Origin: an uncultured Pseudoteredinibacter sp.
Lineage (GTDB): Bacteria > Pseudomonadota > Gammaproteobacteria > Pseudomonadales > Cellvibrionaceae
Length of the DNA: 64,000 nt
Assembly: GCF_947500695.1 (NCBI RefSeq)
Contig: NZ_CANMSS010000009.1
Span: 182,568-246,567 of the forward strand
Direction: 5' to 3'
Made by a program: the position numbers and the translations under genes
Part shown: one piece after another, positions 45,505 through 53,885 of the stretch
How the letters are laid out: each line of letters starts with the position of its first letter
How positions within the stretch are numbered: position 1 is the stretch's first letter
The notes under the pieces: generated by a model
The model's input: the letters and a program-made list of their open reading frames with translations, nothing else
Told to the model about the DNA's origin: nothing
The model's database searches: none

Positions 45505-45586
45505 AGATAGTGGTTTTCCGTTTCCACATTAAAAAAAATGGCTGATATATCACATTAGAATTTGCAGCTTTATCGCGGAGAATTAA

Positions 45587-48466
45587 ATGCAAACTGACAC
45601 TTCAGTGAATGAATCTAGCCCAGCCGCTCCAGCTCCTGCCGAGCAGAGCAGCTCAACCGTTTCGGCAACCGCTCCAGGACAATTGCGGGTTATTAAGCGT
45701 AACGGTACTGTTGTGCCATATGACGATAGCAAAATTGCTGTCGCTATGACAAAAGCCTTTTTGGCTGTAGAAGGCGGAACAGCAGCAGCTTCTTCGCGTA
45801 TTCATGAAACCGTCTCAAGCCTATGTCATCAGGTGAGTGCGACCTTTAAACGCCGCATGCCTTCAGGCGGTACTATTCATATTGAAGACATTCAAGATCA
45901 AGTTGAGCTTGCCTTAATGCGCTCAGGCGAGCAAAAAGTCGCTCGTGATTATGTTCTGTATCGTGAAGAGCACGCCCGTCTACGTGGTGATAAAGCAGAG
46001 CCAGCTGAAGATCCAGATTACCCAGCAATTCGAGTAATCAATAACAAAGGTGAAAGCGAATCTTTAGATATTGCTCGTATTCGCACCATTGTTAATGACG
46101 CTTGTGCTGGATTAGAAGAAGTAGAGCCTAAGGCCATCTTAGATGAGGCCATGCGCAATCTTTATGATGGTGTATCTCTAGAAGACGTAAACACCTCTCT
46201 TGTAATTACGGCACGTACGTTGGTCGAGCAAGAACCAAACTACAGCTATGCAACAGCGCGACTACTTTTAGATAAATTACGCTCTGAAGCCTTGTCTTAT
46301 TTAGCTGTCGCAGAATCTGCAACCCAAGCTGATATGGCTGAGCTTTACGCCAAGGCCCTGCCTGCGTATATCGAAAAAGGCATCGAGCTGGATCTATTGT
46401 CCCCGAACCTACGCGAGTACGATCTAGAAAAACTAGGCCAAGCCATTGACTCAAGCCGTGACGCCCAGTTTACCTATTTAGGCCTACAAACTCTTTACGA
46501 CCGCTACTTTATTCACACCGAAGGTACCCGCATCGAATTACCGCAGATATTCTTTATGCGTGTAGCTATGGGCTTGGCTATCGAAGAAGAAGATAAGAAT
46601 GAAAAAGCGGTAGAGTTTTACCGTTTACTGTCTTCTTTCGATTACATGAGCTCTACCCCAACCCTATTTAATGCCGGCACCCTACGCCCACAGCTGTCTT
46701 CTTGCTATTTGACAACTGTACCTGATGATTTGCATGGTATTTATGGCGCTATGCAAGACAACGCTATGCTGTCCAAGTGGGCTGGCGGTTTAGGTAATGA
46801 CTGGACCCCAGTACGTTCTCTGGGTGCTTATATCAAAGGCACCAATGGTAAGTCCCAAGGTGTTGTGCCTTTCCTAAAAGTTGCTAACGACACTGCGGTT
46901 GCCGTAAACCAAGGCGGCAAGCGTAAAGGCGCCGTTTGTGCTTATTTGGAAACTTGGCATTTAGACATTGAAGAGTTTGTCGATCTACGTAAAAACACTG
47001 GCGATGATCGCCGCCGTACCCACGATATGAATACCGCCAACTGGGTACCCGATCTATTTATGAAGCGTGTGTTTGAAAGCAAAGAGTGGACGTTGTTCTC
47101 ACCGAATGATGTTCCTGATTTGCACGATCTATACGGCAACGCTTTTGAAGAACGCTACACCCAGTATGAAGCCATGGCTGAACGCGGCGAGATCAAACTG
47201 TACCGCAAAGTTAAGGCGGAAGATCTATGGCGTAAGATGCTGGGCATGCTGTTTGAAACAGGCCACCCTTGGATCACGTTTAAAGACAGCTGTAACCTTC
47301 GCAGCCCGCAACAACACGCTGGTGTCGTGCACTCTTCTAACTTGTGTACAGAGATTACGCTAAACACCAAGCCAAACGAAGAAATTGCGGTTTGTAACCT
47401 AGGCTCTGTTAACTTGGCTCAACATATTGTTGATGGCAAGCTTGATACCGATAAATTAAAGCGCACCGTCGATACCGCCGTACGCATGCTCGATAATGTT
47501 ATCGACATTAACTATTACTCAGTTGAGACTGCGCGAACTTCAAATATGCGTCACCGCCCTGTAGGTCTAGGCCTGATGGGTTTCCAAGACGCACTTTATA
47601 AGCAAAACATTGCTTACGGTTCTGCAGAAGCCGTTGAATTTGCAGATCGCTCAATGGAAGCTATTAGCTATTTTGCGATCTCTGCTTCCAGCGAATTGGC
47701 AACAGAACGTGGCGCCTACTCTACTTTCGACGGTTCTTTATGGAGCCAAGGTAAGCTACCGATTGACTCTATTGAACTGTTGGCCGAAAACCGTGGCGAA
47801 AAATACCTGCAAATGGATCGTAGCCAAACCCTAGACTGGGATGGCTTGCGCCAAAAGGTAAAAGCACAAGGTATGCGTAACTCCAACGTAATGGCCATTG
47901 CTCCCACAGCAACGATAGCCAATATTACGGGTGTTTCTCAATCCATTGAGCCGACTTATCAAAACCTTTACGTAAAATCGAATCTTTCCGGTGAATTTAC
48001 GGTAGTAAACCCGTTCCTAGTTCGCGAGCTAAAAGAGCGCGGCTTATGGGATCAGGTAATGACCAACGACCTGAAATACTACGAAGGTTCAGTGCAGAAA
48101 ATCGATCGTATTCCTGCTGACTTAAAAGCAAAATACGCAACCGCATTTGAAGTAGAGCCGCGCTGGATTGTTGAAGCCGCTAGCCGTCGTCAAAAGTGGA
48201 TCGACCAAGCTCAAAGCTTGAACCTATACATCGCTGAAGCGAATGGTAAGAAGTTAGACATTACCTATCGCATGGCTTGGTTTAGCGGTTTGAAAACCAC
48301 CTACTACCTTCGTGCTTTAGCAGCCACTACTGCCGAGAAATCGACGATCGATACCGGCACTATGAACGCCGTAGCAGCAGCTGTTGAACCTGCCGCTGCT
48401 GCCGGACCGGCTGAAGTACCAAAGGCCTGCTCACTGGATGATCCAGATTGCGAGGCCTGCCAATAA
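45587..48466 (+). CDS. nrdA: Ribonucleoside-diphosphate reductase class Ia, alpha subunit
   Basis: Large subunit of 959 residues reducing ribonucleotides for DNA synthesis. After an Ala/Pro/Ser-rich N-terminus (1-35) come two ATP-cone modules (LRVIKRNGTVVPYDDSKIA near 37 and IRVINNKGESESLDIARI near 148), as in Pseudomonas NrdA. The catalytic part has SSCYLTTVPDD, NQGGKRKGAVCAYLETWH, HSSNLCTEI and EICNLG-like AVCNLGSVNLA, APTATIANITG. The C-terminal shuttle pair is in DDPDCEACQ. GGAG lies 7 bp before the ATG. nrdB follows after 133 bp holding a strong hairpin. Confidence 0.97.
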   Translation: MQTDTSVNESSPAAPAPAEQSSSTVSATAPGQLRVIKRNGTVVPYDDSKIAVAMTKAFLAVEGGTAAASSRIHETVSSLCHQVSATFKRRMPSGGTIHIEDIQDQVELALMRSGEQKVARDYVLYREEHARLRGDKAEPAEDPDYPAIRVINNKGESESLDIARIRTIVNDACAGLEEVEPKAILDEAMRNLYDGVSLEDVNTSLVITARTLVEQEPNYSYATARLLLDKLRSEALSYLAVAESATQADMAELYAKALPAYIEKGIELDLLSPNLREYDLEKLGQAIDSSRDAQFTYLGLQTLYDRYFIHTEGTRIELPQIFFMRVAMGLAIEEEDKNEKAVEFYRLLSSFDYMSSTPTLFNAGTLRPQLSSCYLTTVPDDLHGIYGAMQDNAMLSKWAGGLGNDWTPVRSLGAYIKGTNGKSQGVVPFLKVANDTAVAVNQGGKRKGAVCAYLETWHLDIEEFVDLRKNTGDDRRRTHDMNTANWVPDLFMKRVFESKEWTLFSPNDVPDLHDLYGNAFEERYTQYEAMAERGEIKLYRKVKAEDLWRKMLGMLFETGHPWITFKDSCNLRSPQQHAGVVHSSNLCTEITLNTKPNEEIAVCNLGSVNLAQHIVDGKLDTDKLKRTVDTAVRMLDNVIDINYYSVETARTSNMRHRPVGLGLMGFQDALYKQNIAYGSAEAVEFADRSMEAISYFAISASSELATERGAYSTFDGSLWSQGKLPIDSIELLAENRGEKYLQMDRSQTLDWDGLRQKVKAQGMRNSNVMAIAPTATIANITGVSQSIEPTYQNLYVKSNLSGEFTVVNPFLVRELKERGLWDQVMTNDLKYYEGSVQKIDRIPADLKAKYATAFEVEPRWIVEAASRRQKWIDQAQSLNLYIAEANGKKLDITYRMAWFSGLKTTYYLRALAATTAEKSTIDTGTMNAVAAAVEPAAAAGPAEVPKACSLDDPDCEACQ

Positions 48467-48483
48467 TTTGGGGGAGAGCGTCT

Positions 48484-48510
48484 GGACAGGAGCCCTCCGG
48501 GCTCCTGTCC
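48484..48510 (+). other. 12-pair GC-rich hairpin between nrdA and nrdB
   Basis: GGACAGGAGCCC (48484-48495) pairs with GGGCTCCTGTCC (48499-48510) around TCC. No T run follows, so it may stabilise the nrdA message or set the nrdA/nrdB ratio. Confidence 0.6.
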
Positions 48511-48599
48511 AAGACCTTTCAAGCGCGGCGGCCAGCGCTTAAAAAACGGTCGCACTTACAAGACCACACGAGCATATTCAAGCATTAAAGGATCACTCT

Positions 48600-49832
48600 A
48601 TGTTAAGTTGGGATGATTACAGCGAAGACGCAAACACGCCTAGCAATCCTAAAGCTGCAGCGGCACCTGCCACTGCAAGCCCTACCACGGCGGCTGCCGC
48701 ACCGGCGGCCCCAGCAACGGGTAACAATATCCCTCCAGCAAGCGATATTTTCAGCGGTGTCGAGCTTGACTCTGAGGAAATTACCGCAGGCTTACAAGAC
48801 CTAGAGATGACCGGTGCTCGTGTGCGCGCAGAAGATAAGCGCATCATCAATGCCACCAGTGATGTTAACCAAGTCGTACCTATCAAATACGACTGGGCAT
48901 GGCAGAAATATTTGGACGGCTCTCAAAACCATTGGATGCCACAAGAGATCGCCATGGCTGCAGACTTGGCACTATGGAAAGACCCTAATGGTTTGAGCGA
49001 AGACGAGCGCCGCATTGTAAAAATGGGCCTAGGTTATTTCGCCACCGCCGATACCGTTGTGGCGAATAACTTATTACTGTCCATCTATAAACACATCACT
49101 GCACCTGAGTGTCGCTTTTATATTGGCCTGCAATTCCGTGAAGAGCTGATCCATGCCCACGCTTATCAATACTGCATTGAGTCGCTAGCAATGGATGACG
49201 GTGAAATTTGGAATATGTATCGTGAGCAACCTTCAGTGGCCCGTAAAGCCGCCTGGAGCTTGAAGCACACCGAAGTTATCAATAAGCCAGACTTCACCAC
49301 CGGCACTCCTGAAGCCGATAAAGAGTTTTTGAAGAATTTAATCAGCTACTACGTGGGCGCGGAAGGTATCTTCTTCTACTGTGGTTTTGCAGCCATTTTG
49401 CAGATGGGTCGTCAAAATAAAATGACCGGCGTTGCCGAGCAATTCCAATACATTTTGCGTGATGAATCTATGCATCTGAACTTTGGTATCGATTTGATTA
49501 ACCAAATTAAAATTGAGAACCCACACTTGTGGGATCAAGAGATGCAAACCCTGGCCACCCGCCTAATCGCCGAAGCGGTAATGTTAGAGTGTGAGTTCGC
49601 CCGTGACATGATTCCTCGCGGCGTACTGGGCATGAACGCCAATATGATTGAGCAGTACTTGAAATTTATTGGCAATCGTCGCTTAACCCAGCTAGGCCTA
49701 AAAGAGCTATGGAAAGGTATTGAAAACCCATTCCCATGGATGAGCGAAATCATGGACCTTCGTAAAGAGAAAAATTTCTTCGAAACCAAGGTAACTGAAT
49801 ACCAGCAGGCTGGCGCCCTTTCTTGGGATTAA
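48600..49832 (+). CDS. nrdB: Ribonucleoside-diphosphate reductase class Ia, beta subunit
   Basis: Radical-generating subunit of 410 residues. Residues 12-50 are an Ala/Pro/Thr-rich linker, then the helical R2 core. Di-iron ligand segments are visible: DLALWKDP with the Asp, FREELIHAHAYQYCIE (Glu and His), then YYVGAEGIFFYCGF and LRDESMHLNFG. The radical Tyr is expected in the EELIHAHAYQY helix. The C-terminal tail binds NrdA. AAAGGAT before the ATG is the ribosome-binding site. It is cotranscribed with nrdA by position. Confidence 0.97.
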   Translation: MLSWDDYSEDANTPSNPKAAAAPATASPTTAAAAPAAPATGNNIPPASDIFSGVELDSEEITAGLQDLEMTGARVRAEDKRIINATSDVNQVVPIKYDWAWQKYLDGSQNHWMPQEIAMAADLALWKDPNGLSEDERRIVKMGLGYFATADTVVANNLLLSIYKHITAPECRFYIGLQFREELIHAHAYQYCIESLAMDDGEIWNMYREQPSVARKAAWSLKHTEVINKPDFTTGTPEADKEFLKNLISYYVGAEGIFFYCGFAAILQMGRQNKMTGVAEQFQYILRDESMHLNFGIDLINQIKIENPHLWDQEMQTLATRLIAEAVMLECEFARDMIPRGVLGMNANMIEQYLKFIGNRRLTQLGLKELWKGIENPFPWMSEIMDLRKEKNFFETKVTEYQQAGALSWD

Positions 49833-49846
49833 GGCCTTGCTTAATG

Positions 49847-49873
49847 GCGGCCTCATAAACATGAGGCCGCTTT
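49847..49873 (+). terminator. Terminator-like hairpin after nrdB
   Basis: GCGGCCTCAT (49847-49856) pairs with ATGAGGCCGC (49861-49870), loop AAAC, then TTTAT. It lies 14 bp after the nrdB stop. Confidence 0.7.
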
Positions 49874-49912
49874 ATCTGATTCTGTAACAATGCTGCCGGC
49901 AAGGATCTATCC

Positions 49913-50143
49913 ATGAGCAACGACAAAAACAGTCAACGCGAAGCCACCCTAATGGCCTTAGACCAGCTAGCGCAAACCTTGGAAGTGATGAATAGCCTAG
50001 TAAGGCGCTTAAAGCTGAGCTTGGATCAAACCCAAGCTGATGCTTCTCCAGCAAAGCCCAAAAGTAAACCTCAAGAGCTTGAAAGTGTTAACAGGGTTCA
50101 GCCAAACAAGAGCCCAATAAACGAAAAGCCTACAGTGCATTAA
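49913..50143 (+). CDS. Small protein of unknown function after nrdB
   Basis: 76-residue soluble protein. Residues 10-42 look like an amphipathic, possibly coiled-coil helix (ATLMALDQLAQTLEVMNSLV), then a Pro/Lys/Ser-rich disordered tail. It has its own downstream terminator, and AAGGAT upstream of the ATG gives a fair ribosome-binding site (spacing 8). I do not recognise a family. The intact terminator on each side and good start context support a real gene. Confidence 0.6.
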   Translation: MSNDKNSQREATLMALDQLAQTLEVMNSLVRRLKLSLDQTQADASPAKPKSKPQELESVNRVQPNKSPINEKPTVH

Positions 50144-50168
50144 GCAGAATAAACCTGCTTCTTTTTTT
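50142..50168 (+). terminator. Intrinsic terminator of the small gene at 49913-50143
   Basis: AAGCAG (50142-50147) pairs with CTGCTT (50155-50160), followed by C and seven T. Confidence 0.8.
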
Positions 50169-50177
50169 CCTCGAATA

Positions 50178-50244
50178 ATAACTATTTCTAGTTATACCAA
50201 ATAGCCATTGACGCTTGCATCCACCTAAAGACTCCCCCTACAAT
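50178..50244 (+). promoter_or_regulatory. Promoter and palindromic operator-like site of the candidate sRNA
   Basis: -35 TTGCAT (50215-50220), 18-nt spacer, -10 TACAAT (50239-50244). About 28 bp upstream of the -35 lies an exact palindrome with 7-bp arms (50178-50195, spacer TTTC). It does not match the GacA site TGTAAG-N6-CTTACA. Confidence 0.5.
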
Positions 50245-50250
50245 TCACCT

Positions 50251-50433
50251 ACATTTGCAGCAGGCAGTGAAGCTAGCTAGCAAATGCGGCTGGATGCCCA
50301 AGGACAATATAACCAGGTAAGGTTAATGGAAGCGCAGACAAGGACGACAGCAAGGAAGACTATAAAGATCAGGGAATAGGAATGATCGGGTTTTAGGAAA
50401 GATTTCGGGCCAGCAATTGCTGGTCCATTTCAT
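50251..50433 (+). ncRNA. Candidate CsrA/RsmA-titrating small RNA (CsrB/RsmZ-like)
   Basis: A non-coding stretch with its own sigma-70-like promoter ends in an 8-pair hairpin with AATT tetraloop (GGGCCAGC/GCTGGTCC, 50407-50426, one G-U). Between 50292 and 50398 there are eight GGA motifs (starting at 50292, 50302, 50328, 50342, 50354, 50373, 50379, 50396), several as AAGGA, AGGGA or AGGAA. GGA repeats in a short RNA with a terminator are the hallmark of CsrB, RsmY and RsmZ, which sequester CsrA. CsrA is encoded 3 kb away. Weak points are a poor T tract after the hairpin and no GacA site. Alternative: 5' leader of the flavin hydroxylase gene. Start and end are approximate. Confidence 0.5.
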
Positions 50434-50544
50434 ATCTAGGACATCAATATTTTTGAGCAAAGCAAACTTCCATTGATTCCCATCAGCTCATTACACAAAG
50501 CAGCATGCTAGTTTAGCCTATCTTAGAACCTGGCAGGATTAGAC

Positions 50545-51753
50545 ATGGCTAACTCAACTGAAGAACTCCCTTTCCAAGACATTGTCATTGTTGGAGCAGG
50601 CCCCGCCGGATTAAGCTTGGCTACCATGCTGTCAGATTCTGGCTTAAGCATTACACTACTGGATATTCAAAACGAAGAAGATCTCGCCTCACCCCAAGCA
50701 GATGGCCGAGAAATTGCGCTTAACCACGCTTCCAAAGAACTCTTAGAGAAAATCGGAGCTTGGCAGGAAATACAAGAAAAAGATAAGCATCTACTCAACG
50801 AGGCCAAAGTCGAAAATGGTCGCTCGCCGCTGGCCTTAGAATTTCGGGCACAACAAGCTAAGGAACCTCTAGGTTACCTTATTGCAAACCATCAGATCCG
50901 CCAGAGCTTATTCAAGCAGCTTAAAAAGGCAAACAACATCCGCCTTTTGTGCGACACCAAGCTGCTTTCTTTGAAGGAATCAAATGAACGCACAACCTTA
51001 ATGCTATCAGGGCAAAGGGAGCTTTCTTGTAAACTACTGATCGCTGCAGACAGTCGCTTTTCTGCTACCCGAAAAATGAAAGGTATTGCCGCCAAAATGA
51101 AAGACTATGGCCGCGTAATGATCGTCTGCAATATGCAACATGAATTAGATCATCAACATATTGCCCAAGAGTGTTTTCATTACGGTCATACTTGCGCCAT
51201 TTTGCCATTAGGGCCGAAAGAATCCTCCATCGTAATTACTGTTAACTCAGCAAAAGCTGAGCAATTTTTACAGCTAGATGATGCGGCCTACGCAGAGCAT
51301 GCCTATAAGCTTCTATCGGGCCGGCTTGGCAAAATGACTATCAGTACAAAAAGGCAACCATACCCATTAGTCGGGGCCTATGCCGACCGTTTTACGGCTC
51401 CGAGGTTTGCACTGATTGGGGATGCCGCCGTTGGCATGCACCCTGTCACGGCGCATGGTTTTAATCTAGGTTTACACTCTGCGCACAAACTCTCTAAGCA
51501 CATTTTAAAAGCTCACGCTTCTGGCAAAGATTACAGTGGCCCAGAGGTTTTAAAACGTTACGCCTTTGAACATCAGCTCATGGCAAAACCGGTGTACGAA
51601 GCCACCAATTTAATCGTCGGCCTATTTAATGATGACAGCGGTCCTGCAAAACTGCTTAGGAAAACTACATTAGGTTTGGCGTCTCGTTTTACTCCACTGC
51701 AAAAATTGATAACACATCGATTAACTCGAGGAGCGAGCAAAGGCTTGCTATAA
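50545..51753 (+). CDS. FAD-dependent hydroxylase of the UbiH/COQ6 family (UbiM-like)
   Basis: Flavoprotein monooxygenase of 402 residues, likely acting on a ubiquinone precursor. FAD-binding features are VIVGAGPAGLSLATMLSDSG (residues 11-30), the second motif around LLIAADSRFSATRK and the GD motif ALIGDAAVGMHPVTAHGFNLG. The stretch ADGREIALNHAS resembles UbiM, a hydroxylase found outside the UbiF/UbiH/UbiI set; I recall this only as a pattern. The substrate carbon position is therefore uncertain. The candidate sRNA region lies directly upstream. The glycerate kinase gene follows after 45 bp and may be cotranscribed, though with no clear pathway link. Confidence 0.85.
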   Translation: MANSTEELPFQDIVIVGAGPAGLSLATMLSDSGLSITLLDIQNEEDLASPQADGREIALNHASKELLEKIGAWQEIQEKDKHLLNEAKVENGRSPLALEFRAQQAKEPLGYLIANHQIRQSLFKQLKKANNIRLLCDTKLLSLKESNERTTLMLSGQRELSCKLLIAADSRFSATRKMKGIAAKMKDYGRVMIVCNMQHELDHQHIAQECFHYGHTCAILPLGPKESSIVITVNSAKAEQFLQLDDAAYAEHAYKLLSGRLGKMTISTKRQPYPLVGAYADRFTAPRFALIGDAAVGMHPVTAHGFNLGLHSAHKLSKHILKAHASGKDYSGPEVLKRYAFEHQLMAKPVYEATNLIVGLFNDDSGPAKLLRKTTLGLASRFTPLQKLITHRLTRGASKGLL

Positions 51754-51798
51754 ATCTGTGTTACATTAGCTCGCACACTACCTCTTACAGCGAGCATT

Positions 51799-53076
51799 AT
51801 GAGCAGCCCCGAAAATTTGCTTAGAAAAACCTTTGCCGATTTTATTCAGCAATGTGATATCAAAGAGGCCTTAGGCGAGATTCCCATCTCCCAAGGTGGT
51901 CGAACACTGATTCTCGCTATCGGCAAAGGAGCAATTCAACTTGCCCAAGCCTCTGAAGCACAGCTATTAAAGCGCTTTCAAGGGAAGTTTCCAGCCACAG
52001 CTTATGTACTTTGCCGGCATGGCGAAATCAACCCTTGCCAACATTTTAAAACCTTATTTGGCTCTCACCCTCTGCCCGATCAGAACTCTATAGATTCGAC
52101 TAGAGTCATCATGGAACAAACTGCGTCACTGGGCATACAAGACAATTTGGTTTGTTTATTATCCGGTGGTGGCTCTGCTCTTTTATGCCATCCTCCAGCA
52201 AGTATCCGCTTGCAAGAAAAAATAAGCACCTGCGACGCTTTGCTTCGCAGCGGCGCCGACATCACTGAAATTAACTGTGTAAGAAAACACATCTCTACGG
52301 TAAAAGGTGGGCAGCTCGCACGCCAGGCCTACCCCGCTAACGTTTACTGCTATGCCATTTCAGATGTCGTGGGAGATATCCCAGAGGTAATCGCCTCAGG
52401 CCCTACTGTCGCCGATAGCAGCAGCCAAGCCGATGCCATCGATATTCTCAAGCGCTGTCAGATCACCCCAGCAGCTTCGATCGCCCAGTACTTAAGCGAT
52501 AGCAAAAATGAAACTGTAAAGCTTGGAGAAAGGTGCCTTGAAAGAAATCATTTTAGTATTCTACTGAGCCCCAAACAGGCTTTTAGCAGGCTACAAAGCT
52601 ATTTGGCTGAGCAGGATATCGATATTCATTTCCTAGGGGCGGAATTCACGGGAGAGGCTCGCGAGCTTGCACAAAGCCATGCGAGGCTTGCTATCAATGC
52701 CGCCAATAATCAGCCTGCGAAAGCACAGCTATATATCTCAGGTGGCGAAGCAACGGTCACCGTTAGCGGTGCAGGAAAAGGCGGACCCAATACGGAATAT
52801 GCCTTAGCACTTGCCCTCGCCCTGAATGGCCACCCGCAGATCTATGCCCTCGCAGCTGATAGCGATGGCATCGACGGCGTTGGCGGCAATGCTGGAGCCA
52901 TAATTAACCCTCAGAGCGTTTTAGGGCGACGAATAGATGCTGAGCAGCACTTGCTGAACAATGACAGCTACGGCTTCTTTAGGCGCCACGGAGGGCTTCT
53001 AGAGACTGGTCCGACGTACACCAACGTCAATGACTTTCGCGCTATCCTGATACTGCCAGCCAGCGCTGTAATATAA
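51799..53076 (+). CDS. Glycerate 2-kinase (DUF4147/MOFRL family)
   Basis: Enzyme of 425 residues phosphorylating D-glycerate to 2-phosphoglycerate, linking glyoxylate or tartronate metabolism to glycolysis. The N-terminal DUF4147 domain has ILAIGKGAIQLA, LLSGGGSALLCHP and DVVGDIPEVIASGPTV; the C-terminal MOFRL domain has YISGGEATVTV, GKGGPNTEYALALAL and AADSDGIDGVGGNAGA. All motifs are intact. No other glyoxylate genes are nearby. A palindromic terminator follows the stop. TtuD or GarK roles differ in pathway but not in family assignment here (this is not the GarK family). Confidence 0.92.
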   Translation: MSSPENLLRKTFADFIQQCDIKEALGEIPISQGGRTLILAIGKGAIQLAQASEAQLLKRFQGKFPATAYVLCRHGEINPCQHFKTLFGSHPLPDQNSIDSTRVIMEQTASLGIQDNLVCLLSGGGSALLCHPPASIRLQEKISTCDALLRSGADITEINCVRKHISTVKGGQLARQAYPANVYCYAISDVVGDIPEVIASGPTVADSSSQADAIDILKRCQITPAASIAQYLSDSKNETVKLGERCLERNHFSILLSPKQAFSRLQSYLAEQDIDIHFLGAEFTGEARELAQSHARLAINAANNQPAKAQLYISGGEATVTVSGAGKGGPNTEYALALALALNGHPQIYALAADSDGIDGVGGNAGAIINPQSVLGRRIDAEQHLLNNDSYGFFRRHGGLLETGPTYTNVNDFRAILILPASAVI

Positions 53077-53080
53077 ACCC

Positions 53081-53111
53081 AGGGTCAGAACCCAAGGGTT
53101 CTGACCCTTTT
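53081..53111 (+). terminator. Perfect 13-bp palindrome terminator, possibly a repeat element
   Basis: AGGGTCAGAACCC (53081-53093) pairs with GGGTTCTGACCCT (53096-53108), then TTT. A further CTGACCCT copy stands at 53116-53123. GGGTCAG palindromes are frequent dispersed repeats, so this may be a REP-like element used as a terminator of the glycerate kinase gene. Confidence 0.65.
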
Positions 53112-53140
53112 CGAACTGACCCTATTTGATTCTTTGCACA

Positions 53141-53174
53141 AACAAAAAAGCCCCAGCGCTTTCGCGCTAGGGCT
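53141..53174 (-). terminator. Terminator of tRNA-Ser
   Basis: Eleven-position stem with one mismatch (53149-53159 with 53164-53174, loop TTTC). On the minus strand it continues as TTTTTTGTTTG. Confidence 0.85.
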
Positions 53175-53181
53175 TCTGTGT

Positions 53182-53274
<93 letters not shown>

Positions 53275-53396
53275 AAACGAGGGCGGCATAATACCACAAT
53301 CCTTACAAAATCATAGACTTAGTTTGATTTTTTTCTGCTTTTTTAATGATTTTTATCTGCTTAATCAAACTTGGGATTTACTAGGCCTCAGAAACA

Positions 53397-53421
53397 CAAA
53401 AGCGGAGTCCAACCCCGCTTT
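53397..53421 (-). terminator. Intrinsic terminator of csrA
   Basis: AAAAGCGG (53397-53404) pairs with CCGCTTTT (53414-53421). On the minus strand TTTTGTGTTT follows. Confidence 0.75.
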
Positions 53422-53475
53422 TGATAAGATCTACGCGCCTAGTATCCATGTCTAGGCTTTGACGCTGGGCAACAC

Positions 53476-53667
53476 CTAGGAAACGTTTCCGTTGGGCTCT
53501 TGCTTTTCGCGTTGTATACGTTGATAGATCTCTTCTCGGTGCACCGCTACCTCTTTGGGTGCATTAACACCTATTCGCACCTGGTTCCCCTTGACACCTA
53601 GTACAGTGACTGTCACATCGTCACCGACCATCAAGGTTTCACCAATACGGCGAGTTAAAATTAACAT
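53476..53667 (-). CDS. csrA: CsrA/RsmA carbon storage and virulence-type RNA-binding regulator
   Basis: RNA-binding protein of 63 residues, a dimer that binds GGA motifs in mRNA leaders. The sequence MLILTRRIGETLMVGDD, then VRIGVNAPKEVAVHREEIYQ, is nearly identical to Pseudomonas RsmA, with R44 (VHREE) of the RNA-binding site present. AGGAG lies before the ATG. It follows lysC as usual, with a tRNA-Ser gene next. A candidate sRNA antagonist lies at 50.25 kb. Confidence 0.97.
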   Translation of the reverse strand: MLILTRRIGETLMVGDDVTVTVLGVKGNQVRIGVNAPKEVAVHREEIYQRIQREKQEPNGNVS

Positions 53668-53732
53668 CTTGATTCTCCTGTTATTTGCCGGCAGGCCTTA
53701 CCACGTCGATTTTACATCGCTATGATTCTTTT

Positions 53733-53820
53733 GACCGCCACACGGCACACATACCTTGCTGTGCTTTCCGTAGCCACTCACCCAGCTTCCTATCGCTCGA
53801 CCAGTGCTATTTGGGCGGTC
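53733..53820 (-). other. Structured leader between lysC and csrA
   Basis: GACCGCC (53733-53739) and GGCGGTC (53814-53820) can pair around a 74-nt interior that has its own GCACA/TGTGC hairpin. On the minus strand the outer stem is followed by AAAAGA, not T, so it is a leader structure rather than a terminator. Confidence 0.4.
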
Positions 53821-53885
53821 TTTTATAGTTCGATTATGATTTGTTTTGTTAGTTCAGCTGTCACAATAAACTAACAAAACATTAC

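Larger units (their letters stand above)
44566..45586. other. 1-kb leader region upstream of nrdA
   Basis: No convincing gene. It holds a perfect DnaA box (44823-44831), a terminator-like hairpin (44902-44921), the 12-bp palindromes GTGTTTAAACAC (44923-44934) and GTTTCATGAAAC (45011-45022), several GGA motifs near 44971-45060 and an 11-pair hairpin (45480-45504). A 78-codon ORF at 45245-45481 is not persuasive. No NrdR box could be identified. Confidence 0.6.
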
